Assembly: GCF_023897065.1 (NCBI RefSeq)
Contig: NZ_JAMHIV010000032.1
Span: 1 to 64,000, forward strand
Length of the DNA: 64,000 nt
Reading direction: 5' to 3'
Source: Crossiella sp. SN42
Lineage (GTDB): Bacteria > Actinomycetota > Actinomycetes > Mycobacteriales > Pseudonocardiaceae
Below the pieces are notes generated by a model that did not search any database, had not been told where the DNA came from, and was given only the letters and a program-made list of their open reading frames with translations. The position numbers and the translations under genes are program-made. Below are positions 50,901 to 59,998 of the stretch, one piece after another (the stretch's first letter is position 1; every line of letters starts with the position of its first letter).

Positions 50901-50968
50901 GATGAGTGTGCTGGTCAAGCGCGATGTCAGGATGTGCACCCGACGAGCTATCTGGGACGGGAGAGTGC

Positions 50969-53740
50969 GTGGCGCGCGCGGAACGACCGCTGGACGAGGG
51001 CGAAGGGCCACTGCTGAGCCTGGCCGCTGACCTGCGACAACTGCGCCGCGAGGCGGGCAGTCCGGCCTACCGCGAGCTGGCCAGGCGCGCGCACTTCGCC
51101 GCGGGCACGCTCTCCGAGGCCGCCGGGGGCCGCAAGCTGCCCAGCCTTGAGGTGACCCTGGCCTACGTGCGGGCCTGCGACGGCGACCCCGAGCAGTGGC
51201 GTGAGCGCTGGTTCCAGGTGGCCGCCGAGCTGCACGGCGACCCGGCGAACCCGCCGCCCGCCGAGGCGCCCTACGTGGGGCTGGCCGCCTTCGGCACCGC
51301 GGACGCCGACCGGTTCTTCGGGCGCGAGGAGCTGCTGGCCGAACTGACCGAGCGGGTCGCCGGGCACCGGTGCGTGGTGCTCACCGGGCCCTCCGGCTCC
51401 GGCAAGTCCTCGCTGCTGCGCGCCGGTCTGCTGCACCAGGCCAAGGGCTCGCCCGCGCTCCTGCTCACCCCCGGCCCGCGACCGGTGCAGGAGCTCGCGG
51501 TCCGGCTGGCCGCCTTCACCGGGGCGTGCGCGGTCGAGCTGGCCCGCTCGCTGGCCGAGCCGGCGGCGCTGCACCTGACCGTGCGGCAGGCCCTGGCCGA
51601 CCGGGAGGGCGACCTGCTGCTGGTGGTGGACCAGTTCGAGGAGGTCTTCACCCTCTGCGCCGACCCGGCCGAGCGGGACCGGTTCCTGGAGCTGCTGCTG
51701 ACCGCGGCGCGCGCGGTGAACAGCCGGGTGCGGATCGTGCTGGGCGTGCGGGCCGACTTCTACGCGCACTGCGCGGCGCTGCCCGGACTGGTGGAGGTGC
51801 TGCGCACCGCGCAGGTGCTGCTCGGGCCGATGAGCACCGAGCAGCTGCGCGCGGTGATCACCCAGCCCGCGCTGCGGGTGGGCTGCCGGGTGGAACCGGA
51901 CCTGGTCACCCAGATCCTGCTGGAAGCCAGTGGCGAAGCTGCTGTGCTGCCGCTGGTCTCGCACGCGCTGCGGGAAACCTGGGCGCGACGCAAAGGCACC
52001 ATGCTCACCCTGGCCGGATACCAGGCCACCGGCGGGATCAGCCAGGCCATCGCGCGCACCGCCGAGACGGTCTACGCCGAGCTGACCGCCGGGCAGCAGG
52101 ACTGGGCGCGGCGGCTGTTCGTCCGGCTGGTCGCGCTGGGCGAGGGCACCGAGGACACCGGCCGCCGCCTGGACCGGACCGAGCTGGAACCCGCCGAGCC
52201 GGTGGTGCTGGAGCGGCTGGCCGCGGCCCGGCTGATCAGCCTGGAGCAGGACGGCGTGCGGATCGGCCACGAGGCGCTGATCCGCAACTGGCAGCGGCTG
52301 CGGGAGTGGCTGGCAGAGGACCGGGAAGCTTTGCGCAGGCACCGCCAGCTCACCGAGGCCACCGCGCTCTGGGAGTCCCTGGACCACGACCCCGGCGCGC
52401 TCTACCGCGGCGCCCGGCTGGCCATGGCCGCCGACCTGCCGCCGGAGTCGCTGACCGGCCGGGAGCGCGAGTTCCTGCGGCTGAGCCGGGCCGCGGCCCG
52501 TCGCCGGCGGCGGTTCGGGCGGGCGCTGGTGGCCGCGTTGACGGTGCTGCTGCTGGTCAGCGCCAGTGCCACGGTGTACGCGGTGCGGGCGGAGAACGCG
52601 ATGGCCCGGCAGCGGGACGCGGCACTGGCGCACAAGGTCGCCGGGGAGGCCGTCGCCCTGCACGCGAGGAACCCGGAGCAGGCGGCCAAGCTGGCCATCG
52701 CCGCACACCGGCTCTCGCCCTCGGCGGAGACCGCGGACAGCCTGCGCAGCGCGCTGGCCGTGCCGCTGCCCGGGCACACCGACGCGGTGACCGGCACCGT
52801 GTTCAGCGCCGACGGCCGCAGGCTGGCCACCTCGGCCTACGACCGGACCGTGCGGCTGTGGGACCTGACGGACCCGTTGCGGCCCAAGAAGATGGGCACG
52901 CTCACCGGGCACACCGGCCCGGTCCTCGCGCTGGCACTGAGCCCCGACGGCCGCACGCTGGCCTCCGCAGGGGCCGACCGGACGATCCGGCTGTGGGACC
53001 CGGCCGACCCGCAACGCCCGCCGACCGTCCTGAGTGGACACACCGGTTCGGTGGTGTCGCTGGCGTTCAGCCCGGACGGCCGCACCCTGGCCTCGGGCAG
53101 CTACGACCACACCGTCCGGGTCTGGGAGCTGGCCACCGGCACGGCGAGCACGCTGACCGCGCACACCCTCAACGTCAAGCGGGTGGTGTTCAGCCCGGAC
53201 GGCCGGACGCTGGCCTCCGCCGGTGACGACCGGACCGTCCGGCTGTGGCGGCTGGACGATCCCCGGCAGCCGGTGGAGCGGGCGGTGCTGACCGGGCACA
53301 CCGACTTCGTGGTGTCGCTGGCCTTCAGCCCGGACGGCCGCACCCTCGCCTCCGGCGGCGACGACCGCACCATCCGGCTGTGGGACCCGGCCGATCCGGC
53401 CCGCGCGCCCGTGGAGTTGCCGGGGCACACCAACGTGGTCTCCGCGCTGGCCTTCAGCCCCGACGGGCGAACCCTGGCCTCCGGCGGCTACGACCAGACC
53501 GTGCGGTTGTGGGCAGGCGGCCGGTCGCTGGCCACCCTGTCCGGGCACACCAGCGCGGTGTTCGCGCTGGCCTTCGCCCCGGACGGCCACACCCTGGCCA
53601 CCGGCAGCCACGACCGCACCGCGCAGCTGTGGGAGACCGACCTGGCGCTGGCCGAGACCCGCGCCTGCGCCCAGCCCGCGCTCTCCACCGCGGACTGGGC
53701 ACAGCACTTCCCGGAGGTCGGCTACCGGGTGCCCTGCTAG
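50969..53740 (+). CDS. XRE-STAND NTPase-WD40 repeat protein
   Basis: 923 residues. XRE-like helix-turn-helix at about 20-60 (YRELARRAHFAAGTLSEAAG). STAND P-loop ATPase with Walker A GPSGSGKSS near residue 140 and Walker B LLLVVDQFEEVF near 218. One transmembrane helix about 520-540. Seven WD40 repeats (about 598-890), each near LSPDGRTLASGGDDRTIRLW, which completes one propeller. nSTAND1-type proteins act as large sensory switches; several WD40-STAND types are defence genes, but that role here is unproven. The GTG at 50969 has GGGAGAG upstream and was preferred over the longer open frame. Confidence 0.87.
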   Translation: MARAERPLDEGEGPLLSLAADLRQLRREAGSPAYRELARRAHFAAGTLSEAAGGRKLPSLEVTLAYVRACDGDPEQWRERWFQVAAELHGDPANPPPAEAPYVGLAAFGTADADRFFGREELLAELTERVAGHRCVVLTGPSGSGKSSLLRAGLLHQAKGSPALLLTPGPRPVQELAVRLAAFTGACAVELARSLAEPAALHLTVRQALADREGDLLLVVDQFEEVFTLCADPAERDRFLELLLTAARAVNSRVRIVLGVRADFYAHCAALPGLVEVLRTAQVLLGPMSTEQLRAVITQPALRVGCRVEPDLVTQILLEASGEAAVLPLVSHALRETWARRKGTMLTLAGYQATGGISQAIARTAETVYAELTAGQQDWARRLFVRLVALGEGTEDTGRRLDRTELEPAEPVVLERLAAARLISLEQDGVRIGHEALIRNWQRLREWLAEDREALRRHRQLTEATALWESLDHDPGALYRGARLAMAADLPPESLTGREREFLRLSRAAARRRRRFGRALVAALTVLLLVSASATVYAVRAENAMARQRDAALAHKVAGEAVALHARNPEQAAKLAIAAHRLSPSAETADSLRSALAVPLPGHTDAVTGTVFSADGRRLATSAYDRTVRLWDLTDPLRPKKMGTLTGHTGPVLALALSPDGRTLASAGADRTIRLWDPADPQRPPTVLSGHTGSVVSLAFSPDGRTLASGSYDHTVRVWELATGTASTLTAHTLNVKRVVFSPDGRTLASAGDDRTVRLWRLDDPRQPVERAVLTGHTDFVVSLAFSPDGRTLASGGDDRTIRLWDPADPARAPVELPGHTNVVSALAFSPDGRTLASGGYDQTVRLWAGGRSLATLSGHTSAVFALAFAPDGHTLATGSHDRTAQLWETDLALAETRACAQPALSTADWAQHFPEVGYRVPC

Positions 53741-56238
53741 GCCCGCCGGGTGAGCCCGCGGGCGGGCAGCCGGATCGAGCACAGTCCAATCAGGACGGTC
53801 ACGGCCAGGATGCCGACGTACACCAGCGGTGGCCCGGCCGGGATCGGGGAGCCGGTGAGGTTGAGGCTGAGCAGGGTCAGCGGCAGCACCGGGACCGCGG
53901 AGCCGATCAGCACCGCGATCGAGACCACCAGCGCGGACTCGGCGCGGAACATCCGCCGCACCTGGCGGCGGGTGCCGCCGAGCAGCCGGAGCAGGCCGAC
54001 CTCGCCCGCCCGGTCCAGGGTGGAGGTGACCAGGCTGTTGACCACCGAGAGCGCCACGTAGAGCAGGATCACGCCGAGCAGCACCCGGTTCAGCCACAGG
54101 TTGGCCGCCTGCTGCGCGTCGGTGGCCACGGTCAGCTGCGCGCGGTCCTGGACCTGGAGACCGGGGTAGGTGGCGGCCAGCTCGGACAGTCCGTTGTGGA
54201 CGGACGGGTCCTTGGCGGCGACCAGGATCGAGTCGGCCAGCCGGTCGGTGGTGTGCGGCAGCAGCACGTCCTGGGGCAGCAGCACATCGCCGTAGCCCAG
54301 GTTGTCCGCGAAGATTGCCACCACCTTCGGCGTGACCCTGGTGCGGTCGCCCAGGTACAGCTCGACCGGGTCGCCGACCGCCTTGCCCAGCCAGGAGGAC
54401 TCGGACTCGCTCAGCGCCACGCTGTCCCCGCGCAGCTCGGTCAGCGCGCCGCGGACCGCCTTGAGGCCCAGGGTGCCGGACAGCTGCGCCGGGTCCACGC
54501 CGTAGGCCTTGGACCGGGACAGCGGTTCCTCACTGGCGTCCTTGTCCACCGCGATCACCTCGGTGCCCACCAGTGGGGTGGCGGCGGTGACCCCCGGCAC
54601 CCGCCGTGCTGCGGCGGCCACCTCGGCGGGCACGCCCTGTGGCGCGGTGAGCACGTAGTCGGCGGTGGTGGCCGCGCGGGCCTGGTGCTGGGTGGCCTCG
54701 GCCAGGGTGGTGCCGCTGTAGAAGTGGGTGACCGCGAAGCCGATGGTCAGCACCAGCGGGGTCACCGCGGCGGCCAGGCGGCGGGAGTTCGCGGTGCTGT
54801 TGTGCGCGGCCAGGTACCGGTCGGCCCTGGGGGAGCACAGGAACAGCCCCGCGGCGATCCGGGTCGCGGCCGAGGTGAGCACCGGGCCGAGCAGGCCGAG
54901 CCCGATGATGGCCAGCAGCGCCGACATGCTGGCCGGGACCTGCGCCACTGGACCGGGGATGAACAGGGTTGAGCAGGCCCCGGCCAGTGCCACGCCCAGC
55001 AGCGCCCACCCGGTGACCAGGCGACCGCGGCCCAGCGCCGCCGGTTCCACCGCGGCCTCGCCGAGCGCGGCCGTCGGCTTGAGCTTGAGCATCCGCCGGG
55101 CCGCGGTCAGGCTGGCCAGCTGGGCCGCGCCCACGCACAGCAGCACGGTGGCCAGCAACGGGACCGGGCCGATGGACAGGGTGAAGTCCTCGGCCACCAC
55201 GCCGATCGAGGCGAACATGCCCAGCAGCCACTGCGCGGCGAACACCCCAGGGGCCAGGCCGAGCAGCGCGGCGAACCCGGACACCAGCAGGGTTTCCGCG
55301 GCGATGAGCCCGCGCACCTGTTTCGGGGTGGCCGCGATGGCGCGCAGCAGGGCCAGTTCCCGGCGGCGCTGGTTGAGCACCAGGGCCAGCGTGCTCGCGG
55401 TCACGAAGACCACGATCATCAGCACAAAACCGGCGAAGGAGCCGGAGACCATCATCAGCACGAACCTGGACCGCGCGCCGTCCAGGTTCTCCGCCTCGCC
55501 CCGGTCGAGTCCACTGTGGACGATCACCCCGGGCGGCAGCTGCTTGGCCAGATCGGGTGCGGGACCGAAGACGCCGATCGCGGAGACCTGGTCCGGCCTG
55601 CCGGAGAGGGCGCGCGCGGTGTCGTCGTGGAAGAACACCGCGGACTGGCGCACCAGCCGGTCCCGGCCCGCCGGTGCGGCGATACCGCTGACCCGGTAGG
55701 CGCGCGGGGCCGAGTCCACCATGATCCGCACCTGGTCACCGGCCGAGATCCCGGCCCGCTGGGCCAGCTCGGCGTCGAGCACCACCTCACCCGAGCGGGG
55801 CGCGGTGCCGGAGGCCAGCGCGAACGGGGTCAGCGGCGCGCTGCCCCAGCCGTGGCCCAGGGTGCGGCCCTGGTCCGCGCCGGGCAGCACCCGGTTGTCC
55901 TTGCCCACCACGGTGGCCGGGAAGCTCACCTCGCCGATCGCGCGTTCCACTCCGGGTATCCGGCGCACCTGCTCCACCAGCGCCGCGGGCAGCGGCACCT
56001 GCTCGGTCAGGTCCTCGCTCAGGTCCGTTTTCTCCGGCCGTGCCACGGTGATCGCGCGGTCGCCGCCGAGCACCACCGGCGCGGCCGCGTAGCGCTGCGC
56101 GGGAACCCCGCCGAAGAGCCCGGACTGCAACAGCACCCCACAGGCGGTGAGCAGGACCGCGCCGCCGAACAGCGCCAGGAAAGCCGCGGTGAACCCGCCC
56201 TTGCGGGCCCGGATCGTCTGCCAGGCAAAGGAGAACAC
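53737..56238 (-). CDS. ABC transporter permease (FtsX/MacB-like)
   Basis: 833 residues with two FtsX-type membrane halves. The first span GGFTAAFLALFGGAVLLTAC is followed by an extracytoplasmic MacB-like periplasmic domain, a central set of spans near LALVLNQRRRELALLRAIA, another near TPLVLTIGFAVTHFYS, and the C-terminal set ending near SIAVLIGSAVPVLPLTLL. Works with the adjacent ATPase to export lipids or peptides or to transmit envelope signals. Start at 56238, 3 bp after the ATPase stop, same strand; convergent with the STAND gene by a 4-bp overlap. Confidence 0.88.
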   Translation of the reverse strand: MFSFAWQTIRARKGGFTAAFLALFGGAVLLTACGVLLQSGLFGGVPAQRYAAAPVVLGGDRAITVARPEKTDLSEDLTEQVPLPAALVEQVRRIPGVERAIGEVSFPATVVGKDNRVLPGADQGRTLGHGWGSAPLTPFALASGTAPRSGEVVLDAELAQRAGISAGDQVRIMVDSAPRAYRVSGIAAPAGRDRLVRQSAVFFHDDTARALSGRPDQVSAIGVFGPAPDLAKQLPPGVIVHSGLDRGEAENLDGARSRFVLMMVSGSFAGFVLMIVVFVTASTLALVLNQRRRELALLRAIAATPKQVRGLIAAETLLVSGFAALLGLAPGVFAAQWLLGMFASIGVVAEDFTLSIGPVPLLATVLLCVGAAQLASLTAARRMLKLKPTAALGEAAVEPAALGRGRLVTGWALLGVALAGACSTLFIPGPVAQVPASMSALLAIIGLGLLGPVLTSAATRIAAGLFLCSPRADRYLAAHNSTANSRRLAAAVTPLVLTIGFAVTHFYSGTTLAEATQHQARAATTADYVLTAPQGVPAEVAAAARRVPGVTAATPLVGTEVIAVDKDASEEPLSRSKAYGVDPAQLSGTLGLKAVRGALTELRGDSVALSESESSWLGKAVGDPVELYLGDRTRVTPKVVAIFADNLGYGDVLLPQDVLLPHTTDRLADSILVAAKDPSVHNGLSELAATYPGLQVQDRAQLTVATDAQQAANLWLNRVLLGVILLYVALSVVNSLVTSTLDRAGEVGLLRLLGGTRRQVRRMFRAESALVVSIAVLIGSAVPVLPLTLLSLNLTGSPIPAGPPLVYVGILAVTVLIGLCSIRLPARGLTRRA
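55509..55521. repeat. Dispersed palindrome TCCACWGTGGAC, copy 5
   Basis: Perfect GTCCACTGTGGAC inside the permease gene; on the coding strand it reads Val-His-Ser-Gly. Confidence 0.6.
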
Positions 56239-56241
56239 CGC

Positions 56242-56967
56242 TCACCACTCCCCGAGGTGGGTCATCCGCTTGGCCACCTGGTCCGCGTCCGGCCCGGGCA
56301 GCTCGTCCACGAACCGGCCGTCGGCCAGGAACAGCACGCTGTGTGCGTGCGCGGCGGCCACCGGGTCGTGGGTGACCATCACCACGGTCTGGCCCAGCTC
56401 GTCCACCAGCTGCCGCAGCAGCCGCAGCACCTCCGCGCCGGTGCGCGAGTCCAGCGCGCCGGTGGGCTCGTCGGCGAAGACCACCTCCGGCCTGGCCACC
56501 AGCGCGCGGGCCACCGCCACCCGCTGCTGCTGCCCGCCGGAGAGCTGCCCCGGCCGCCGGTGCAGCAGCCCGTCCAGGCCGACCCGGCGCACGATCTCGT
56601 TGAGCCAGACCACATCCGCGCTCCGCCCGGCGAAGCGCAGCGGCAGGGTGATGTTGTCGGTGACGCTGAGCGAGGGCACCAGGTTGTAGCCCTGGAAGAT
56701 GAACCCGATGCGCTCGCGGCGCAGCTCGGTCAGCTTCGTCTCCGTCAGCCCGGTCAGCTCGGTCTCGCCGAGCCGCACCGAGCCGGAGGTGGGCGTGTCG
56801 AGCCCGGCCGCGCACTGCAGGAAGGTGCTCTTGCCCGAACCGGACGGCCCCATCACGGCGGTGAACCGGCCCCGCGGGATGGCCCTGCTCACCCCGCGCA
56901 GCGCCGTGGTCGCGTGGTCACCGCTGCCGTAGACCTTGGTGACCGAGTCCAGTCGTACTGCTGTCAT
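56242..56967 (-). CDS. ABC transporter ATP-binding protein (MacB/LolD-like)
   Basis: 241 residues. Walker A GPSGSGKST at about 41-49, signature LSGGQQQRVAVARAL, Walker B VVFADEPTGALD and the H-loop VTHDP. This is the MacB/LolD group that works with FtsX-type permeases. ATG at 56967; GTG at 56973 is possible. Located 3 bp before the permease gene. Faces the histidine kinase gene across about 89 bp, so the kinase-regulator pair probably controls the exporter, as in bacitracin-type or LiaRS-like systems; this is inference. Confidence 0.93.
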   Translation of the reverse strand: MTAVRLDSVTKVYGSGDHATTALRGVSRAIPRGRFTAVMGPSGSGKSTFLQCAAGLDTPTSGSVRLGETELTGLTETKLTELRRERIGFIFQGYNLVPSLSVTDNITLPLRFAGRSADVVWLNEIVRRVGLDGLLHRRPGQLSGGQQQRVAVARALVARPEVVFADEPTGALDSRTGAEVLRLLRQLVDELGQTVVMVTHDPVAAAHAHSVLFLADGRFVDELPGPDADQVAKRMTHLGEW

Positions 56968-57056
56968 GGCCACGACGGTAGGTTTCAGGGGATGTGCCGC
57001 GACATCCCGCGCGGTGCCGGATCAGGGGTGGAGCCAGCTCTACCACGGGAGGTCGG

Positions 57057-58274
57057 ATGCGACCGGAGCTGCTGCGGGTGTGGCGGGCGATCCTCAGCCT
57101 CGCCCTCGGGTTCGCCACCGCGCTGGCCGGCCTGTTCGTCCTGTTCGGACTGTTGATCTGCGTCATGCTGGTGTTCACCCTGCCGCTGCTGCCGCTGGCG
57201 GTGCGGGTGCAGCGCTGGCTGGTCGCGGTGGACCGCCGCCGGGTGGCCGCGCGCACCGGCCGGCCGGTGGAGGAGCGCTACGCCGAGGTCTCCGGCCCGC
57301 TGCCGCAACAGGTCGTCACCGTGCTTACCGACCCGGCCACCCGCAGGGACCTGCGCTGGTTGCTGGTGCACGCCCCGGCCGGGGTGGTGCTGGGCCTGCT
57401 CGGGTTCGCGGTGCCGGTCTCGGTGCCGCAGAACCTGGTGGTGCCGATGATCTGGTGGCTGGTGCCCGGCGGCCTGGACAGCTCCTACGGCATCCACGTC
57501 GACTCCTGGCCGAGCGCCGGGCTGTCCGTGCTCACCGCGCTGGCCGCCGCGCTGGTGTCCTGGTGGCTGCCGCCGAGGCTGGCCGACTGGGAGGCGGGCT
57601 GGGCGAGCAGGCTGCTCTCACCCGGCCGGGCCAGCCTGGCGCAGCGGGTCGCCGAGCTGACCGCGACCAGGGCCGCCGCGCTGGAGGCGCACGGCGCCGA
57701 GCTGCGCCGGATCGAACGCGACCTGCACGACGGCACGCAGAACCGGCTGGTCGCGGTGGTCATGCACCTGGGCATCGTGGAACGCGCGCTGCGCCGCGAC
57801 CCGCCGACCGCGCTGGCCTCGGTGCTCACCGCGCAGAACGCGGCCACCGACGCGCTCACCGAGCTGCGCGAGGTGGTGCGCAGCATCTACCCGCCGGTGC
57901 TGGCCGACCGCGGCCTGGACGGCGCGGTGGACGCGGTGGTCGCCCGCTGCCCGATCCCGGCCACCCTCACCGTCACCGGCCTGCGGCGGCTGCCCGCGGC
58001 GGTGGAGGCGGCGGCCTACTTCGTCATCGCCGAGGCGCTGACCAACGTGGCCAAGCACAGCGGGGCCGAGCACGCGGAGGTTTCCCTTGCCGTGCAAGGA
58101 GACCACCTGGTGATCGAGGTCCGCGACGACGGCCACGGCGGGGCCGAGGAGGCCAACGGCACCGGGCTGACCGGCATCCGCCGCCGGGTCGCCGCCTTCG
58201 ACGGCCAGACCACCCTGTCCAGTCCCGAGGGCGGCCCCACCGTGCTCGGCGTGCGCCTGCCGACCGGAACCTGA
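57057..58274 (+). CDS. Sensor histidine kinase, NarL/LiaS-type
   Basis: 405 residues. Several N-terminal membrane segments (LALGFATALAGLFVLFGLL; LPLLPLAVRVQ; VHAPAGVVLGLLGFAVPV; LSVLTALAAALVSWWL) indicate a membrane-bound sensor. RIERDLHDGTQNRLVAVVMH holds the phospho-accepting His of the HisKA_3 domain, and a HATPase domain follows (AEALTNVAKHSGAEHAEV; IEVRDDGHGG). ATG at 57057 with GGGAGG upstream. The response regulator starts 13 bp after its stop. Divergent from the ABC exporter ATPase. Confidence 0.93.
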   Translation: MRPELLRVWRAILSLALGFATALAGLFVLFGLLICVMLVFTLPLLPLAVRVQRWLVAVDRRRVAARTGRPVEERYAEVSGPLPQQVVTVLTDPATRRDLRWLLVHAPAGVVLGLLGFAVPVSVPQNLVVPMIWWLVPGGLDSSYGIHVDSWPSAGLSVLTALAAALVSWWLPPRLADWEAGWASRLLSPGRASLAQRVAELTATRAAALEAHGAELRRIERDLHDGTQNRLVAVVMHLGIVERALRRDPPTALASVLTAQNAATDALTELREVVRSIYPPVLADRGLDGAVDAVVARCPIPATLTVTGLRRLPAAVEAAAYFVIAEALTNVAKHSGAEHAEVSLAVQGDHLVIEVRDDGHGGAEEANGTGLTGIRRRVAAFDGQTTLSSPEGGPTVLGVRLPTGT

Positions 58275-58287
58275 GAGGATCACCCCC

Positions 58288-58935
58288 GTGCGGATCATGA
58301 TCGCCGAGGACGACGCCCTGCTCCGCGAGGGCCTGACCCTGTTGCTGCGCAGCGAGGGCCTGGACGTGGTCACCGCGGTCGAGCACCCCGAACAGCTGCT
58401 GGCCGCGATCGACGCGGACACCCCGGACGTGGCCGTGGTCGACGTCCGGCTGCCGCCGACCTTCACCGACGAGGGCCTGCGCGCCGCGGTCGAGGCCCGC
58501 CGCAGGCACCCGGAGCTGGCCGTGCTGGTGCTCTCCGCCTATGTGGAGGACAGCTACGCGGGCGAGCTGCTGGCCAGCCCCGGCGGCGGGGTCGGCTACC
58601 TGCTCAAGGAACGCGTCGGCAAGGTCGCCGACTTCCTGGACGCGCTGAACCGGGTCGCCGCCGGTGGCACCGCGCTGGACCCGGAGGTGGTCTCCCAGCT
58701 GCTGGTCCGCCGCCGCGCCGACGACCCGATCCGCTCGCTGACCGCCCGCGAGCGCGAGGTGCTGGCGCTGATGGCCGAGGGCCACTCCAACACCACCATC
58801 GGCGAGATGCTGGTGATCAGCGCGGGCGCGGTGCACAAGCACATCGGCAACATCTTCACCAAGCTCGACCTGCCCAGCACCGACGGCGCGGGCCACCGCA
58901 GGGTGCAGGCCGTGCTGGCCTACCTGCGCGCCTGA
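58288..58935 (+). CDS. LuxR/NarL-type response regulator
   Basis: 215 residues. Receiver domain with acidic pair IMIAEDDALLREGL, phospho-acceptor Asp in VAVVDVRLPPTF and conserved Lys in YLLKERVG; LuxR-type helix-turn-helix SLTAREREVLALMAEGHSNT then IGNIFTKLDL at the C-terminus. GTG start. Partner of the kinase just upstream; likely regulates the divergent MacB-like exporter. Confidence 0.93.
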   Translation: MRIMIAEDDALLREGLTLLLRSEGLDVVTAVEHPEQLLAAIDADTPDVAVVDVRLPPTFTDEGLRAAVEARRRHPELAVLVLSAYVEDSYAGELLASPGGGVGYLLKERVGKVADFLDALNRVAAGGTALDPEVVSQLLVRRRADDPIRSLTAREREVLALMAEGHSNTTIGEMLVISAGAVHKHIGNIFTKLDLPSTDGAGHRRVQAVLAYLRA

Positions 58936-59630
58936 CCCGGATCCGTGCCGCCCAGCCGAGAAGCCGATGTCGGTCGTCGAACTGACCACTTTCATCACCA
59001 AGGCGGACCAGACCTCCGCGGCACGGACGAGTCCAGGGCCAAGGGCGCAGGCGCGCAGGAAGTGCGTCTGCTCCTTGGGCTGGCTGGTGCCTCGATCGAC
59101 CGCAGCATCCAGCCACTGCCGCAGGTGCCCCTCCACCTCGGTGCTTTCCTGACTCCAAACCAGGGCGAGGCCCAGGCACACGTGCGTTCGCAGCAAGGCA
59201 CTCCACTCCGGCAGGCGATCAGCCATGGCGTGCGTCCGTCGCCACGCGGTCGCGTGTCGCCAAGGTGCTCCGCGCATGATGCGCGGGGGGCTGTAGGGCC
59301 GAGCCAGCTGCCACACGGGCGTGAGCCAGCGTTGCGCTGCAGCCGACCGTTGAACCGCCACCAGGTTGTGGGACTCAGCCTGGAGCCAGGCCACCGGGAA
59401 CCCAGGATCGCAGCTGCTGCGCGACCGCCTCGGTGGTGTGCTCGGCCTCGGTCAGGTTTGGTGCGCATCACGGTGTAGCGCCGGATCAAGTCGTGCATTA
59501 GCCACCGGCTACGGCTGTCCTCCCTGAGCAGCGAGGCCTGCGCCAGCCAGCCCTGGCCACTGGCACGCCGATCAGACCGGCCGCGGCGGCCAGTCGACTG
59601 CCATGCTTCAGCCTAGGTTGCCGTGCTCGG
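58936..59630 (-). pseudogene. Decayed NB-ARC/TPR (SARP/AfsR-like) regulator
   Basis: On the minus strand, fragments of one protein appear in at least three frames. A piece near 59490-59600 reads GWLAQASLLREDSRSRWLMH then DLIRRYTVMRT, typical of the HDLxRxYA segment following the NB-ARC domain of AfsR/SARP-like regulators. A different frame at about 59395-58940 reads AWLQAESHNLVAVQRSAAAQ, the classical WLDAERANLVAA start of the TPR region, continuing to ALVMKVVSSTTDIGF. It has neither a proper N-terminus nor C-terminus and is truncated by the response regulator gene. A dead remnant, not an expressed gene. Confidence 0.75.
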
Positions 59631-59998
59631 TACCCGCAGATCACCGAAGGTGTAGACGTTTCCCAGAGTCATCAATGGTGCGTAGCAGATGTCCTTTGGC
59701 TCGCCTTACTGACGCACCGACGAGCAACGCCATCCAGCCTCGGCGTTTGCTCCGTAAGGTTCCGAAGAGGTGACTGGTCTAGTCAAGTGCATGGTGCATG
59801 AACAAGGTGCCATTAATGATCATTTGGTACGTCGTTCCGCGCTAGTGATCTCGGTGCTTCTGAGCTGCGAGAGCAGCATGAAGTCAGCTAAGGCTGTCCT
59901 ACCTTCATGTCCCTAAATGGCAACATGCCGTGCCGCCTTGTTGTAGGTCTGTCGGTGGTAGACGTAGCCTGATGCCCTCGGCGTAGTGGAGTGGTGCA
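59631..59998. other. Non-coding left edge of low-G+C island
   Basis: No gene recognised; short frames only. G+C content falls visibly here. A weak promoter-like pair TTGTAG (59941-59946) and TAGCCT (59965-59970), 18 bp apart, stands before the first island gene. Confidence 0.5.
59941..59970 (+). promoter_or_regulatory. Possible sigma-70-like promoter of the island operon
   Basis: TTGTAG, 18-bp spacer, TAGCCT, 29 bp before the ATG at 59999. Resemblance to the consensus is weak, so treat as a suggestion. Confidence 0.3.
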
